Shown here: positions 1-11,506 of the stretch, piece after piece
Numbering within the stretch: position 1 is the stretch's first letter
Layout of the letters: each line of letters starts with the position of its first letter
From: Protea cynaroides
Lineage: Eukaryota > Streptophyta > Magnoliopsida > Proteales > Proteaceae
Direction: 5' to 3'
Length of the DNA: 64,000 bases
Assembly: GCA_028583415.1 (NCBI GenBank)
Contig: CM053270.1
Location: 55,748,173 to 55,812,172 of the forward strand
Program-made: the position numbers and the translations under genes
Notes under the pieces: model-generated
What the model saw: only the letters and a program-made list of their open reading frames with translations
Told to the model about the DNA's origin: nothing
The model's database searches: none

Positions 1-150
1 ATTAAGATTTTATTATTCCCATTATGCCCTTCCCAAGAATGTGGGTGCCTAAATGCACGTCCCCACGCCTAGATTGTCTTCTAGAAGTGTGCAGATATGG
101 CAGTTTGACTAGGGTTTTTCATAAAATAATTTATTGCCAAAAAAATAGAA
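1..150 (+). repeat. Dispersed repeat, truncated by window edge
   Basis: This stretch matches about 25338-25490 at medium similarity: both contain GAATGTGGGTGCCTA, then GTCCCCAC, TGTCTTCTAG and a GACTAGG end. Both copies are followed by tandem-repeat-rich DNA, a pyrimidine-rich tract and an AT microsatellite, so they look like two copies of one larger element. A short ORF across it is an accident of the repeat. Element class is not proven; an LTR or 3' region of a Tat/Ogre-type retrotransposon is my guess. Bases 150-300 are AT-rich and show nothing else. Confidence 0.6.
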
Positions 151-300
151 TATTCTATCTAAATATGGCACATAAAACATTTATGACAAGAAATTCACAT
201 ACAGTAAGATTGTTTAAAAATCTTTCAAATATGGCATGTATTGCAAATAAGGCAAGAGCCTATATGGCATGATCTAGTAGGCTATCTTTTAAGCATGGTA

Positions 301-1085
301 AGACCCTAATTGCTATTATCCTTCCGTATTTAGGGTTTTCTACTCTAATTGCTATTTTCTTTCCATTTTAGGGTTTTCTACCCTAATTGTAATTTTATTT
401 CCATTTTTTAGGGTTTTCTACCCTAATTGTAATTTTATTTCCATTTTTTTAGGGTTTTCTACCCTAATTACTATTTTCTTTCTATTTTTTAGGGTTTTCT
501 ACCCTAATTGTTATTTTATTTCCATTTTAGGGTTTTCTACCCTAATTATTTTCTTTCCATTTTTAGGGTTTTTTACCCTAATTGTTACTTTCTTTCCATT
601 TTAGGGTTTTCTACCCTAATTGTTACTTTCTTTCCATTTTATGGTTTTCTACCCTAATTACTATTTTCTTTCCATTTTTTTAGGGTTTTCTACCCTAATT
701 GTTATTTTATTTCCATTTTAGGGTTTTCTACCCTAATTATTTTCTTTCCATTTTTAGGGTTTTCTACCCTAATTGTTACTTTCTTTCCATTTTAGGGTTT
801 TCTACCCTAATTGTTACTTTCTTTCCATTTTAGGGTTTTCTACCCTAATTATTATTTTATTTCCATTTTTTAGGGTTTTCTACCCTAACTGTTACTTTCT
901 TTCCATTTTAGGGTTTTCTACCCTAATTATTATTTTCTTTCCATCTTAGGATTTTCTACCCTAAATGTTACTTTCTTTCCATTTTAGGATTTTCTACCCT
1001 AATTATTATTTTTTTTTCCATCCTAGGGTTTTCTACCCTAAATATTACTTTCTTTCCATTTTAGGGTTTTCTACCCTAATTATTA
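301..1085. repeat. ~40-bp minisatellite with telomere-like hairpins
   Basis: About 20 head-to-tail units of roughly 40 bp. Each contains TTAGGGT-TTTCT-ACCCTAA, a perfect 7-bp inverted repeat around a 5-base loop, followed by a T-rich spacer ending in CTTTCCATTTT. The stem is one plant telomere-like heptamer facing its complement. Units differ by small indels in the T runs and by single substitutions. Bases 1086-1370 are AT-rich with repeated GCATGTGAG and ATGGCA words and no gene. Confidence 0.9.
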
Positions 1086-1373
1086 CAAAAAACATTTAAT
1101 ATAGCATGTGAGTATGATCATTCCAATCATGGCAGTAATCATCCAATTATGGCAGTGTGACCATTCCAATTATAGTAGTGTATGCATACGAGCATCCAAA
1201 CATAGCATGTGAACAAATATAGCATCAAATATGGCATGTGAGAAACAACCAAAGCATATGAGAATCAATCAAAACATGATGGAACATGCAGCAAGATAAC
1301 AGCTTTGTCAGGCTGGACCAAATTGGGCACATAGGGCACTGTACTTACTCAAAAAATTCTTAAAAGATATCCT

Positions 1374-1998
1374 CGAAAAGAGGACTCAGAGGCCAACATT
1401 TTGTCTCAAGGAAGCTAATCCTGAAAGAGACCATAGGTAGGTCGAAAACATTCCCCAAGTACAAGCAAATACACTGGTCAAATCTGTTCCAGATTCTGGC
1501 CAGTGGTACTATAAAATCAATATAAAATCATATATCTCATGAAAATAAAATCTGAATACATGGTCAGAAAGAGGACTCAGAGGCCAACATTTTGTCTCAA
1601 GGAAGCTAATCCTGAAAGAGACCATAGGTAGGTCGAAAACATTCCCCAAGTACAGACAAATACACTGGTCAGGTCTGTTCCAGATTCTGGCCAGTGGTAC
1701 TATAAAATCAATATAAAATCATATATCTCATGAAAATAAAATCCGAATACATGGTCAGAAAGAGGACTCAGAGGCAAACATTTTGTCTCAAGGAAGCTAA
1801 TCCTGAAAGAGACCATAGGCAGGTCGAAAATATTCCCCAAGTACAGACAAATACACTGGTCAGGTTTGTTCTAGATTCTGGCCAGTGGTACTATAAAATC
1901 AATATAAAATCATATAGCTCATGAAAATAAAATCCAAATACATGGTCAGAAAGAAGACTCAGAGGCAAACATTTTGTCTCAAGGAACCTAATGCAAAC
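1374..1998. repeat. 191-bp tandem repeat, about 3.2 copies
   Basis: The word AGGACTCAGAGG (AAGACTCAGAGG in the last unit) recurs at 1381, 1572, 1763 and 1954, exactly 191 bp apart. Units are over 90% alike by eye. The array ends inside the fourth unit. Short ORFs here are two frames of the same unit and are not genes. Confidence 0.93.
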
Positions 1999-2099
1999 AG
2001 AGGCATCTTCCTAATGCTAGACACCAATCTCAGACATGCATTTGCAGTATGCTTTGACTTTGAAAAAATAAACTCACAAAAGCGATGGGTGATTCTTAC

Positions 2100-2285
2100 C
2101 TCAGGCTTCTTCTCTCTCCTTCTCTCCTTTGCATCTTCTCATCATCCTCTTTGATGCCTCTCTTATCCTTCCCTCTTTTTCCTCTAGATCTTCTCTTCTT
2201 AACACCTCTCTCTCTCTCTCATCTTTTTCCCCCTTTTTTTTTCTTTTTTTTTTCTTTTATTCCTCTCTCTTTCCTTTTTTTTCTC
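2100..2285 (+). repeat. Pyrimidine-rich tract
   Basis: Almost pure C/T on the plus strand, leading into the 79-bp array. Long ORFs read through it and the following array only because stop codons are rare in C/T-rich DNA; their products are low-complexity Ser/Leu/Phe/Pro. Confidence 0.8.
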
Positions 2286-3408
2286 AAAAATCTTTTGGAT
2301 TATCTCAAAACCCTAAATCCCCTTCTCTTTCACGTTTTCTCTCTCCCCTCTTTCCTTTTTTTTCTCAAAAATCTTTTGGATTATCTCAAAACCCTAAATC
2401 CCCTTCTCTTTCACGTTTTCTCTCTCCCCTCTTTCCTTTTTCTTCTCAAAATCTTTTGGATTATCTCCAAAACCAAAATCCCCCTTCACTTTCACGTTCT
2501 CTCCCCCCTTCCTTTTTTCTCAAAAATCTTTTGGATTATCTCAAAACCCTAATCCCCTCTCTTTCACGTTTTCTCTCTCCCCCCTTTCCTTTTCTTCTCA
2601 AAATCTTTTGGATTATCTCAAAACCCTAAATCCCCTTCTCTTCCACGTTTTTCTCTCCCCTCTTTCCTTTTTTTCTCAAAATCTTTTGGATTATCTCCAA
2701 ACCAAAATCCCCCCTTCACTTTCACATTTCTCTCTCCCCTCTTTCCTTTTTTTCTCAAAATCTTTTGGATTATCTCAAAACCCTAAATCCCCTCTCTTTC
2801 ACGTTTTCTCTCTCCCCTTTTCCTTTTCTTCTCAAAATCTTTTGGATTATCTCAAAACCCTAAATCCCCTTCTCTTCCACGTTTTTCTCTCCCCCTCTTT
2901 CCTTTTTTTTCTCAAAATCTTTTGCATTATCTCCAAAACCAAAATCCCCCTTCACTTTCACGTTTCTCTCCCCTCTTTCCTTTTCTTCTCAAAATCTTTT
3001 GGATTATCTCAAAACCCTAAATCCCCTTCCTTTCGCTTTCTCTCCCCCTTCCTTTTCTTCTCAAAATCTTTTTGGATTATCTCCAAAACCAAAATCCCCC
3101 TTCACTTTCACATTTCTCTCTCCCCTCTTTCCTTTTTTTTCTCAAAAATCTTTTGGATTATCTCAAAACCCTAAATCCCCTTCTCTTTCACGTTTTCTCT
3201 CTCCCCTCTTTCCTTTTTCTTCTCAAAATCTTTTTGGATTATCTCAAAACCCTAAATCCCCCTTCTCTTCCACGTTTTTTCTCTCCCCTTCTTTCCTTTT
3301 TTTTCTCAAAAATCTTTTGCATTATCTCCAAAACCAAAATCCCCCTTCACTTTCACGTTTCTCTCTCCCCTCTTTCCTTTTTCTTCTCAAAATCTTTTGG
3401 ATTATCAT
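2286..3408. repeat. ~79-bp tandem array with AAB higher-order structure
   Basis: Fifteen copies of TCTTTTGGATTATCTC (or TTTTGCATT) occur at 2291, 2372, 2452, 2527, 2604, 2682, 2761, 2838, 2918, 2995, 3067, 3149, 3229, 3313 and 3393, spaced 72-84 bp. Two unit types alternate. Type A carries AAAACCCTAAATCC, which includes a plant telo-box; type B carries CCAAAACCAAAATCC and lacks it. The order is AAB AAB AAB AB AAB, so the amplified unit is a trimer of about 236 bp. Confidence 0.92.
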
Positions 3409-3410
3409 TT

Positions 3411-3488
3411 ACATATAATAATATATATTATATACATATATACACATATATTTAATAACATACATACATATACATACATATATATATA
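3411..3488. repeat. AT-rich microsatellite
   Basis: Runs of TA/CATA. Its first ~55 bases, including TTTAATAACATACATA, match about 29553-29605, where a pyrimidine-rich tract also lies immediately upstream. This supports two copies of one compound repeat. Confidence 0.85.
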
Positions 3489-3489
3489 T

Positions 3490-5512
3490 ATCTAATCAAA
3501 TACACACGAGTTGCACTCGCAAGAGGAGTCGTGTGTATCCGCCTAAGCTTCAACCTCCATGGCTGCCACGTTCCCATACGCAGACGCATTCATATAGTCT
3601 TCAACGGTATAACCTGCATCATCAACTAAAAATATTCGACGTCGAGGGGTGAGCACACATCACGGCTCAGTGAGTAGCCAAAACAATGCAACAATACATA
3701 TGCATGCACATCAATTTATATCTTTGGTCCGGTTTAAAGTTTGCAGTATGCTATAGAAAGGTTGAGGTAGCCAAAGGTCGCGTTATTGACTCCGCCTCTA
3801 TACACGAGTGTGTGACGTTACCCGAAGATCACGTTTATCGTCAACTCACATGCACCCAATCATGAACATTATATAACAAAGGTTACGTTTATTGCTATAT
3901 AGTGCCATACCAACACGTAAGCCCCTGTTGGCGAGGGCTGTAAACCCGGGCTCGCAACTAACCAATCCTAATGCCAAATAGTGTATCCAAGGCCTCACCC
4001 CAAAGCATCCCTCGGAATGTCCATAGAGATAGAGCTAAGGCCCCCGGTAGAGTCAGAGACTACAAGGACCGAGACCACCTCCCCTGATACTCTACGACAT
4101 AATAGTTCTGCTAAAGTAATGGTGATACGACGATGCCAATGCACAAGACTTGAGTTAGAGATAGAGCTAAAGTGCTGAGACCCGCCAAAGGTTAACGTTT
4201 ATTGACGTTCTCATCACACCTCCCCTGATACTCGCTCGCATCAAGCACATCAACCACACACATACAAGCACTTGTCTATTCCTATCATCATCATCATCAT
4301 CATGTTATAAACGATAAAGTAAATATGCATGAACAAATAATAGAAATATTGGATGGCATGCTGTATGCACATTACAAACATATTTGCATAGAATTAAGCA
4401 TGGCATTGGACTCAAGAAATAGAAAACAGTTTATTATTAACCAATTTAGTTTGGAGTTAAGGTTCCTCACCTTAGCTTGCTACAAGATACTTTTCCAAGC
4501 TTTAGAATCACCTTTATAATGTTATTATATTGCTAGAAAACCTAACAAAGTCGATAAAATTTAATTAGAATTAATTCCAGATTTAAAAACCATTCTGTTA
4601 ACTGAGGGTCGATGCTAGGGTCGATGCTAGGGTCGATGGGTCTATCGACCCTCCCTTCTTTCTGGACTTCCCGAATGCCGAGGGTCGATGGTCATAAACA
4701 CCTAGGGTCGGATGGCCTATCGACCCTGGGTGCGACCCTCGGTGCACTCTGGTCCAATTTCCACTTTTAATCCATTCTTCGTGTTTGGGGTCCTATGACT
4801 TGCTTCTACATTCCATTCAACACTCATTCCATGGTCTGAAACCATGAATCATCCTCCTAGATGGCTTTCATGCATTCTCCTAGGGTTTTCCATGAAAACC
4901 TAACCATGGATGGATGGTTTGGGTTTCTCCGAGATCACTCTCTCTCTAATAACTATCCTAAGGTCTGTAGAAACTCATGGAATTAGTATCCATACCTGAG
5001 AAGATTAATCTTTCTCTGCAACTCTTCTCCTTTTTGCTAGGTTCTCTTCCTTGCCTCTCTCCTTCCTCTTTTCCTTCTCCTTTCTTTCTCTCAATTCAAT
5101 TAGGGTTGTGAAAGGAGTGAAAGTGGCTTAGGGACGTCCTTTAAATAGGCTATAAACATCCTAAAATAAGTCCCTTTGAGATTAGGAAGGAATCCAATCA
5201 AAAATCTCGAAATTTCCTAGTTTCTATTTTCGGCAGGATCCGAGGGTCGATGGGAGGGTCGATGATCCCGTCGACCCTAGGGTCTTAAGCTGTCCGACCC
5301 TCCCTTCAAAACTGAGGGTCTGACTCTTTGTTTTGGGAGGTCCGACTCTGCTTAGCTGGGTATGCGACCCTTCCCCTAATTTAAGTGTTTTTGGGTCGAT
5401 TTGATACCTGGGATCTCAATCTCCTTCACGCCCTTGGTCCATTTGACTCGGCCATGATGGGTGAACCTGGTTCAAGGTGGTAAGACCGGGTTAGATTGAC
5501 ATAGGTCTTACA
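3490..5512 (-). mobile_element. LTR A of the Tekay-like family, inner end truncated
   Basis: Reverse-oriented LTR. The outer terminus is intact: the plus strand ends GGTCTTACA, the complement of TGTAAGACC. The other end is lost about 280 bp inside the LTR and abuts the AT microsatellite. It belongs to the GGGTCGA motif version, with clusters at about 4605-4745 and 5240-5380. It also carries four copies of a GTTAACGTTTATTG-like motif (near 3778, 3825, 3881, 4190), shared with the solo LTR at 42087-44378. It joins directly to plus-strand integrase at 5513, so it probably inserted into that element. Confidence 0.85.
3492..3644 (-). pseudogene. LTR-borne Cys-rich reading frame, copy A
   Basis: Reads RRRIFLVDDAGYTVEDYMN, continues to a Cys-rich tail DSSCECNSCVFD and ends in TAG. 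One in-frame TAG interrupts it about two thirds of the way along. The same frame is found in every LTR copy in the window. See the entries at 7711 and 43941. Confidence 0.5.
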
Positions 5513-6197
5513 TATCAGGCTACTATACAGATGTCACCCTATGAAGCACTGTATGGTAGGAAGTGTCGAACTCCTTTGTTTTGGAATGAAGTTGGAGAAC
5601 GTAGCATTGTTGGACCAGAATTTGTTGAGGAAAAATTTCGAGTTGTCAACATTTTCAAGGAAAGAGAAAGGACGGCTCAGAATCGTCAAAAATAGTATGC
5701 AGATACTCGACGCCGAGACCTTGAATTTACCGTAGGTGATAAGGTATTTCTGAAAGTATCACCTATGCGAGGTTTGAAACGGTTCAGACAGAAAGAGAAA
5801 TTAAGTCCGAGATATGTCGGGCCATATGAGATTCTAGCCAAATGTGGAAAAGTGGCTTAGTAGTTAGCACTACCACCATCTATGTCAAGTGTGCATGATG
5901 TATTCCATGTTTCATTATTGAAGAAGTACGTCAGGGATCCAACGCACGTGTTGACAGTAGATCCACCTGATTTGACTGATGATTTGACATTCAAAGTAGC
6001 ACCAACTGAAATCACCAGCCGAAAGCTTCAACAACTACGCAACCGTAACATCTATTATGTTAAAGTCTCCTGGAGAAGCCGAGATATAAAAGAAATCACA
6101 TGGGAAGAAGAGAATGCGAAAGCAATACCCTCATCTTTTTTACTCGAATGGTATGTACGAATTTCGAGGACAAAATTTTTAATAAGCAGGGGGGAGT
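5513..6197 (+). pseudogene. Fragment B: integrase C-terminus and chromodomain
   Basis: The 3' end of a Ty3-gypsy pol. It starts inside integrase at YQATIQMSPYEALYG, runs through the GPY/F module (RYVGPYEIL) and LLKKYVRDP, and ends in a chromodomain-like segment (LRNRNIYYVKVSWRSRD, then EITWEEE). Internal TAG stops near 5695 and 5860 and a frameshift near 6115 break it. The chromodomain in chromoviruses is thought to guide insertion to modified chromatin. It is followed by a G-rich polypurine tract and LTR B. The 5' part of the element is missing, displaced at the junction with LTR A. Confidence 0.88.
6187..6197 (+). promoter_or_regulatory. Polypurine tract of fragment B
   Basis: AGGGGGGAGT lies directly 5' of the LTR start TGTAAGAC, the expected place for plus-strand DNA priming. 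The same tract precedes the 3' LTR of element E at about 52097-52107. Confidence 0.75.
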
Positions 6198-8267
6198 TGT
6201 AAGACGCGTACCAAACTAACCGGTCTTACCACCTTGTACCAGGTCTACCTATCATGGTCGAGCCACATGGACCAAGTGCGTAAGGGAAATCACAAGACCA
6301 GGTATGAAATTAACCCAAAAACATTAAATTGGAGGGTAGGGTCGCATGCCTAAACAGAGGGTTGACCCCCACCTCAACAGAATCCAACCCATGGTTTTTA
6401 GGTCCTAGGGTCGGATGACTTGAGACCCTAGGGTCGACGGTTTCTGCGACCCTAGCATCGACCCTAGGCAAACTGACAAAGATCGAAAATTAGGAAACTT
6501 TCCTAATTCAAAGGGAACCTTTCCTAAACTCGTTGAGACGGATTTTGGATGGTTTTTCTCTATAAATAGGATGTCCCTTAGCCTCTTTCACTCCTTTTAA
6601 AACTCTAATTGATAGTGAGAGAAAGAGAATAGAAGGAGGAGAAGAAGAAGAGAAGGAGAATTTGAGAAGACAACTAAAGAGAATGAATTCAGAGAAATCT
6701 CTGAATCTCAGCAACCCTAAGGTATGAATACATTCACCATGAACTATGTAAGACCCTAAGAATAGTTTATGAAGAAGTTAGCGTTGGGAGAAACCCAAAT
6801 CATCTACCTATGGATGAGTTTCGAAGGAATCCATGAAGGTAATCATCATAGGCGATGGAAAGTGTGAAAAAACATAGCTATGAGCCATAGAACATTCTTA
6901 GAATGAACCTATGAGACTATAGGATCGACCCCATGCTCTTGGGAAGTCCAAGGAGGCTGTGGTTGCACATAGGGTCGATAGGTAACCGACCCTATTATCG
7001 TTCCTACAACCTGGGGTCTCAGATACCTGCGATCCATCCTGCGACCCTAGATTTACAGCAAGCTTAAAACTATTGGAATTAATTCTAATTAAAATCTATC
7101 GACTTGTTAGGTTTTCCTAGTGATATAAAGATGATTCTTAAAGCTTGAAAGAGCATCTACACTCAAGCAAAGGTGAGGGAACAAGACCTAAACTAATTGG
7201 CTAATAATAAACTATTTTCGTTTATTGAGTCCAATGCCATGTATGATTTTATGATTGTATGATTGTAATGTGCATTCAACATGTCATCTTCTATTCCTGT
7301 TATTATTGTTCATGCATATTTAATTTCGTATGTTTATAACATGATGATGATGGTGATGTTAGGAATAGGCATGTAAATGTTTGTGTATGGTTAGTGTATT
7401 TGATGCGAGTAGGGCATCAGGGGGAGGACGTGATATCGAGGTATGTCCTGGTCACCAGACTCTAGCTCTATCTCTACTCAAGTCTTGTCCACTAACATCG
7501 TCGTATCGCCATTACCTTAGCAGAACTAATACATCGTAGGGCAGCAGGGGGGGACGTGACATTGTGGTCTGTCTTGGTCACCAGACCCTAGCTCTATCTC
7601 TATGGGTGTATTGAGGGATGCTGGGGTGAGGCCTTGGATATATTGTTTGCCATTAGGATTGATTACTTGCGAACCCAGTTTGCAAGCCCTCGCCAATAGG
7701 GGCTTACGTCTTGGTATGGGAAGCTGGTACAGTAATGCCATTTTCATTGGGTGTATACTTGTCCATGGTGGGTGCATGTGGGACGACAATGCCGGTATTC
7801 TTAGGGCGGCTCCACACACTCTTGTATAGAGGTGAGGCGGCCTCCGAACCTTTCTATAGCACATTGCAAACTTATATACCAGACCATAGTTATGAATTGA
7901 ATGCATGCATATGTTTATTGCATTGTTTTGTTTGCTCACTGAGCCGTGATGTGTGCTCACCCTTTTCGAATTCAAATATTTTAGTCGATGATGCAGGTAT
8001 GACTGTGGAAGATTATATGAGTGCTCCCGCATACGGACTTGTTGCGGCGATGGACGCAGAAGATATAGTGGAGACACATGACTCGTCATGCGAGTACAAC
8101 TCATGCGTTTTCGATTAGATTTTTATTTGGATTATTGAGGAAATGTAATTTGATATTTTATTTTATTTACTTATGTCTCAGTCAATACAAGATAATTGGA
8201 TATTTTATTTATGATTATCACATTTAGATTATCAGTTCATTTAATATTAAGACTTCCGCTATTGTGT
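6198..8267 (+). mobile_element. LTR B, 3' end truncated
   Basis: Forward LTR beginning TGTAAGACGCG. A TATA box (CTATAAATAGG) sits near 6560. GGGTCGA-type clusters lie at about 6330-6475 and 6915-7050, flanking the promoter and the first transcribed bases. A conserved splice-donor-like CCTAAG|GTATGAA is near 6716. An ATG trinucleotide run is near 7345. The last ~150 bp of the LTR are missing; at 8267 it abuts reverse-oriented pol of element C. Confidence 0.85.
7711..8118 (+). CDS. LTR-borne ORF with Cys-rich tail, copy B
   Basis: A 135-codon open frame inside LTR B, in the sense of the LTR. Only the last ~50 residues are conserved in the other LTRs: ILVDDAGMTVEDYM, then a tail DSSCEYNSCVFD and a TAG stop. 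In other copies the tail has a CxCxxC pattern; here the middle Cys is Tyr. Many base differences among copies in this part are at third codon positions. No known domain is recognised. It lies well downstream of the LTR TATA box, so it would be in the transcribed leader or a spliced exon. Function is unknown, and the upstream half may be noncoding. Confidence 0.4.
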   Translation: MVWEAGTVMPFSLGVYLSMVGACGTTMPVFLGRLHTLLYRGEAASEPFYSTLQTYIPDHSYELNACICLLHCFVCSLSRDVCSPFSNSNILVDDAGMTVEDYMSAPAYGLVAAMDAEDIVETHDSSCEYNSCVFD

Positions 8268-11200
8268 AAAAGATGGTGGTAGTGCTAACTGGTAAGCCAC
8301 TTTTCCACGTTTAGCTAGAATCTCATAAGGTCCGACATATCTCGGACTTAATTTTTCTTTCTGTCTGAACCGTTTCAAACCTCGCATAGGTGACACTTTG
8401 AGGAATACCTTATCACCTACGACGAATTCAAGGTCTCGTCGTCTAGTATCTGTATATTTCTTCTGACGATTCTGAGCCGTTCTTACTCTTTCCCTGATAA
8501 TGTCGACAACTCGACAAGTCTCTTCAACAAATTCTGGTCCAACAATACTACGTTCACCAACTTCATTCCAAAACAAAGGAGTTCGACACTTCCTACCATA
8601 CAGTGCTTCATAGGGTGACATCTATATAGTAGCCTGATAGCTATTGTTATATGCGAACTCAAGCAGTGGTAACTTTTCATCCCATGATCCTTTAAAATCA
8701 TTTACATAAGCTCGGAGCATGTCTTCTAGGATCTGAATGGTGTGCTCCGACTGTCCGTCAGTCTGAGGATGGAATGCAGTACTAAACTTCAATATTGTAC
8801 CCATAGCCTTCTGCAATCCTTCCCAAAACTTTGAAGTAAATCATGGATCTCTATCGGACACAATGCTTTCAGGTACACCGTGTAATCTGACAATATTATC
8901 CACATACAACTTAGCTAACCTCTCCAGTGTATACTGAGGTCGTATAGCTATAAATCGAGCAATTTTAGTCAGTCTGTCTACAATCAAGCAAACTACGTCA
9001 ACTACTCGGGGAGTCAATGGTAACCCTGTGACAAAGTCCATAGTGATGCAGTCCCATTTCCATGCTGGTTCTGGTAACGGCTGTAACAGTCCTGCTGGTC
9101 TTTGTCGTTCAGCTTTCACCTTCTGACAATTTAGGCATTGAGACATGAACTTGGCTATATCTGCTTTCATTCCTCTCCACCAATATAATTTCTTTAGGTC
9201 ATGACATATTTTTGTACTTCCAGGGTGTATCGAATAGGCGGTGGTATGGGCTTCCTTTATTAGTCGGTGTCTAATGTCCAAACTTTCTATTTCAGGTACA
9301 CCTATTCTTCTTTTGTACTTCAGTACCCTTTCATCATCTAAGGAGAACTCAGGAGTAGTCCTACCTTTTTCGATGTCTTCTTGTACTGTTCTTAGATAAG
9401 GGTTTGATTTAATCGCTGTTTTCACTTCGTCAAGTATATCAGGTACAATCTTCAATGTGGCAAATATATTTGTAAATCGATGGATAAACCCTTGGTTGGT
9501 TGATTCACCTGGTGCATCTATCACAAACTGTTCATTACCATAACTGAATACTTTTCCGATAGTACACAGTGCAGCAGTGGTGCTAACCTCTTCTTGAGAT
9601 TTCATCATTGCCTTTCTACTCAGTGCGTCCGCAACCACATTAGCCTTTCCCGGATGATACTGGATATCACAATCATAGTCTTTCAATAGTTCCAGACATC
9701 TTATTTGTCTCATATTCAACTCCTTCTGATTAAAGAGGTAAGTAAGACTCTTATGATCTGATTTAATCTGAAATTTTTCTCCGTACAAGTAATGTCTCCA
9801 TATTTTGACAGCATGTACTACTGCCACTAATTCCAAATCATGAGTGGGATAGTTCTTCTCATGTGTCTTCAATTGTCTTGAGGCATAAGCAATTACTTGT
9901 TCACCTTGCATTAGTACACATCCTAATCCTAGTCCAGACGCATCAGTATACAAAATAAACGGCTGTCCTGGAATCAGAATAGTCAAGATTGGAGCTGATA
10001 TCAATCTAGCCTTCAATGTTTGGAAACTCTTCTCGCATTTATCAGTCCACACAAACTTTTTGCCCTTCTTAGTCAAACTGATGAGAGGTATGGCAATTCG
10101 AGAATAGTCTTCCACGAATCGTCGATAATACCCAGCTAGACCTAAGAAACTTCTAATTTCTGCAACACTCTTCGATGCTTTCCACTTCACAATAGCTTCG
10201 ATCTTGCTAGGATCCACTTTAATTCCTTCATTGGATACAACATGGCCTAGAAAAGCGACTTTCTTTAGCCAAAACTCACACTTTATAAATTTGGCATAGA
10301 GCTTCTCCTTCCTTAATCACTGCAGAGCGGCATTTAGATTCTTTATATGAGTTTCCTCGTCTTTGGAGTAGACCAATATATCATCGATGAATACAATAAC
10401 CGACGTATCCAACATATCGTGGAATACCCGATTCATAAGTTCCATAAAGGTTGTTGGTGCGTTCGTCAATCCGAAAGACATGACCAAAAATTCATAATGT
10501 CCATATCTGATCCTGAATGCTGTCTTGGGAATATCACCATCCTTAATCTTCAACTGATGGTAGCCTGACCAAAGATCGATCTTGGAGAACACTTTGGCAC
10601 CTTGAAACTGATCGAACAAGTCATCGATCCGAGGTAATGGATACTGATTCTTGATTGTCAGTTTATACAGTTCTTGGTAAACTATACACAATTGAACGCT
10701 ACCATCCTTCTTCTTCACGAATAATACTGGCGCTCCCCATGGTGATATGTAGGTCGGATGTAGCCCTTGTCCAGCAGTTCTTGTAGTTGTACTTTTAATT
10801 CCTTCAATTCAGTAGGAGCCATTTGATAAGGTGCTTTAGATATTGGAGCGGCTCGGGGTATCAGATCTATAACAAACTCTATAGCGTGGTCGGGTGGTAA
10901 TCCTGGTAGTTCTTCAGGAAATACATCTGGATAGTCACGCACGACATCAATATCCTCCATTCGTGGTGCTTCTTTGGTGAGATCGACCACAGATACTAGA
11001 TACCCAACTGCTCCTTTCTCAAGGCACTTCCTAGCTTTTAATGCAGAGAGTATGAGCTTTCGTTTACGGGGAAGTTTGGTTTCCAAATAACTGAACTCTG
11101 CTCCTTCTTTGTCTTTAAATGTCAGCTTCTTTTTGGTACACAATAGGTTTGCAGAATGCCGAGCTAACCTGTCCATTCCCAAGATGACGTCAAAGTCTAC

Positions 11201-11436
11201 CATCTCAAGTTGGATCAAGGTTGCATCCAAAGTCTTTTCATCAATAAGTACTGGACATGGTCCGTAACCTTTTTCTAATTCCACTTCTAATCCCATAGGC
11301 GATCGTACAAGCAGTTTGTAGTCTAAGGATTTGAGGGATAGATTTAGCTTCTTTCCAAATGAAACAGATATAAAAGAATGAGTAGCTCCTGAATCAAAGA
11401 GTACTCTGGCGGGAATGCCATTAATAGGTACGATAC
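8268..11436 (-). pseudogene. pol: pol of element C (protease, RT, RNase H, integrase)
   Basis: Reading right to left: aspartic protease with intact LFDSGATHSF near 11385; reverse transcriptase with FIDDILVYS near 10365-10390; Ty3-type RNase H (LYTDASGLGLG near 9940); integrase with its HHCC finger (HPGSTK ... CLNCQKVK, about 9125-9220) and catalytic core (MDFVTGLP, VSDRDP, then TDGQSE). It is broken by a frameshift near 10717, TGA stops at about 10314 and 8838 (both where Arg is expected) and a TAG near 8620 where Gln is expected. It ends before the chromodomain. Family is clear; the copy cannot make a full polyprotein. Confidence 0.92.
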
Positions 11437-11506
11437 CTGTGATTTGTTTTGATTTAGTCTACATGCTCACTTAATGTAACACAAAATAATAAGATTCAGG
11501 TCATAC
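11437..11506 (-). other. Putative 70-bp gag-pol mini-intron, element C
   Basis: On the element strand gag reads GATGTGGTCATAG|GTATGACC and pol resumes at AATCACAG|GTATCGTACC. Removing the GT...AG segment joins DVV-x-G to IVPINGIPARVLFDSGA in one frame, the usual continuous gag-pol layout of this lineage. The unspliced message ends gag with a stop two codons into the gap. The same structure is in D and E. Splicing is inferred, not shown. Confidence 0.55.

Noticed and set aside
301..3408. Regularly spaced repeats as a CRISPR array
   Set aside because: Units are head-to-tail with no unique spacers, and the DNA is plant.
2085..3455. Long overlapping ORFs rich in Ser, Phe, Leu and Pro
   Set aside because: They are read-through of the C/T-rich tract and 79-bp array; all frames are equally open and the products simply repeat the unit.
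7526..8104. 192-codon minus-strand ORF opposite the LTR-borne frame
   Set aside because: The opposite strand shows third-position changes in its own frame and a shared stop; this one is not conserved beyond sequence identity.
6198..8267. LTR B and element C as one intact element
   Set aside because: They are in opposite orientation and the LTR is cut before its end, so they cannot be one simple insertion.
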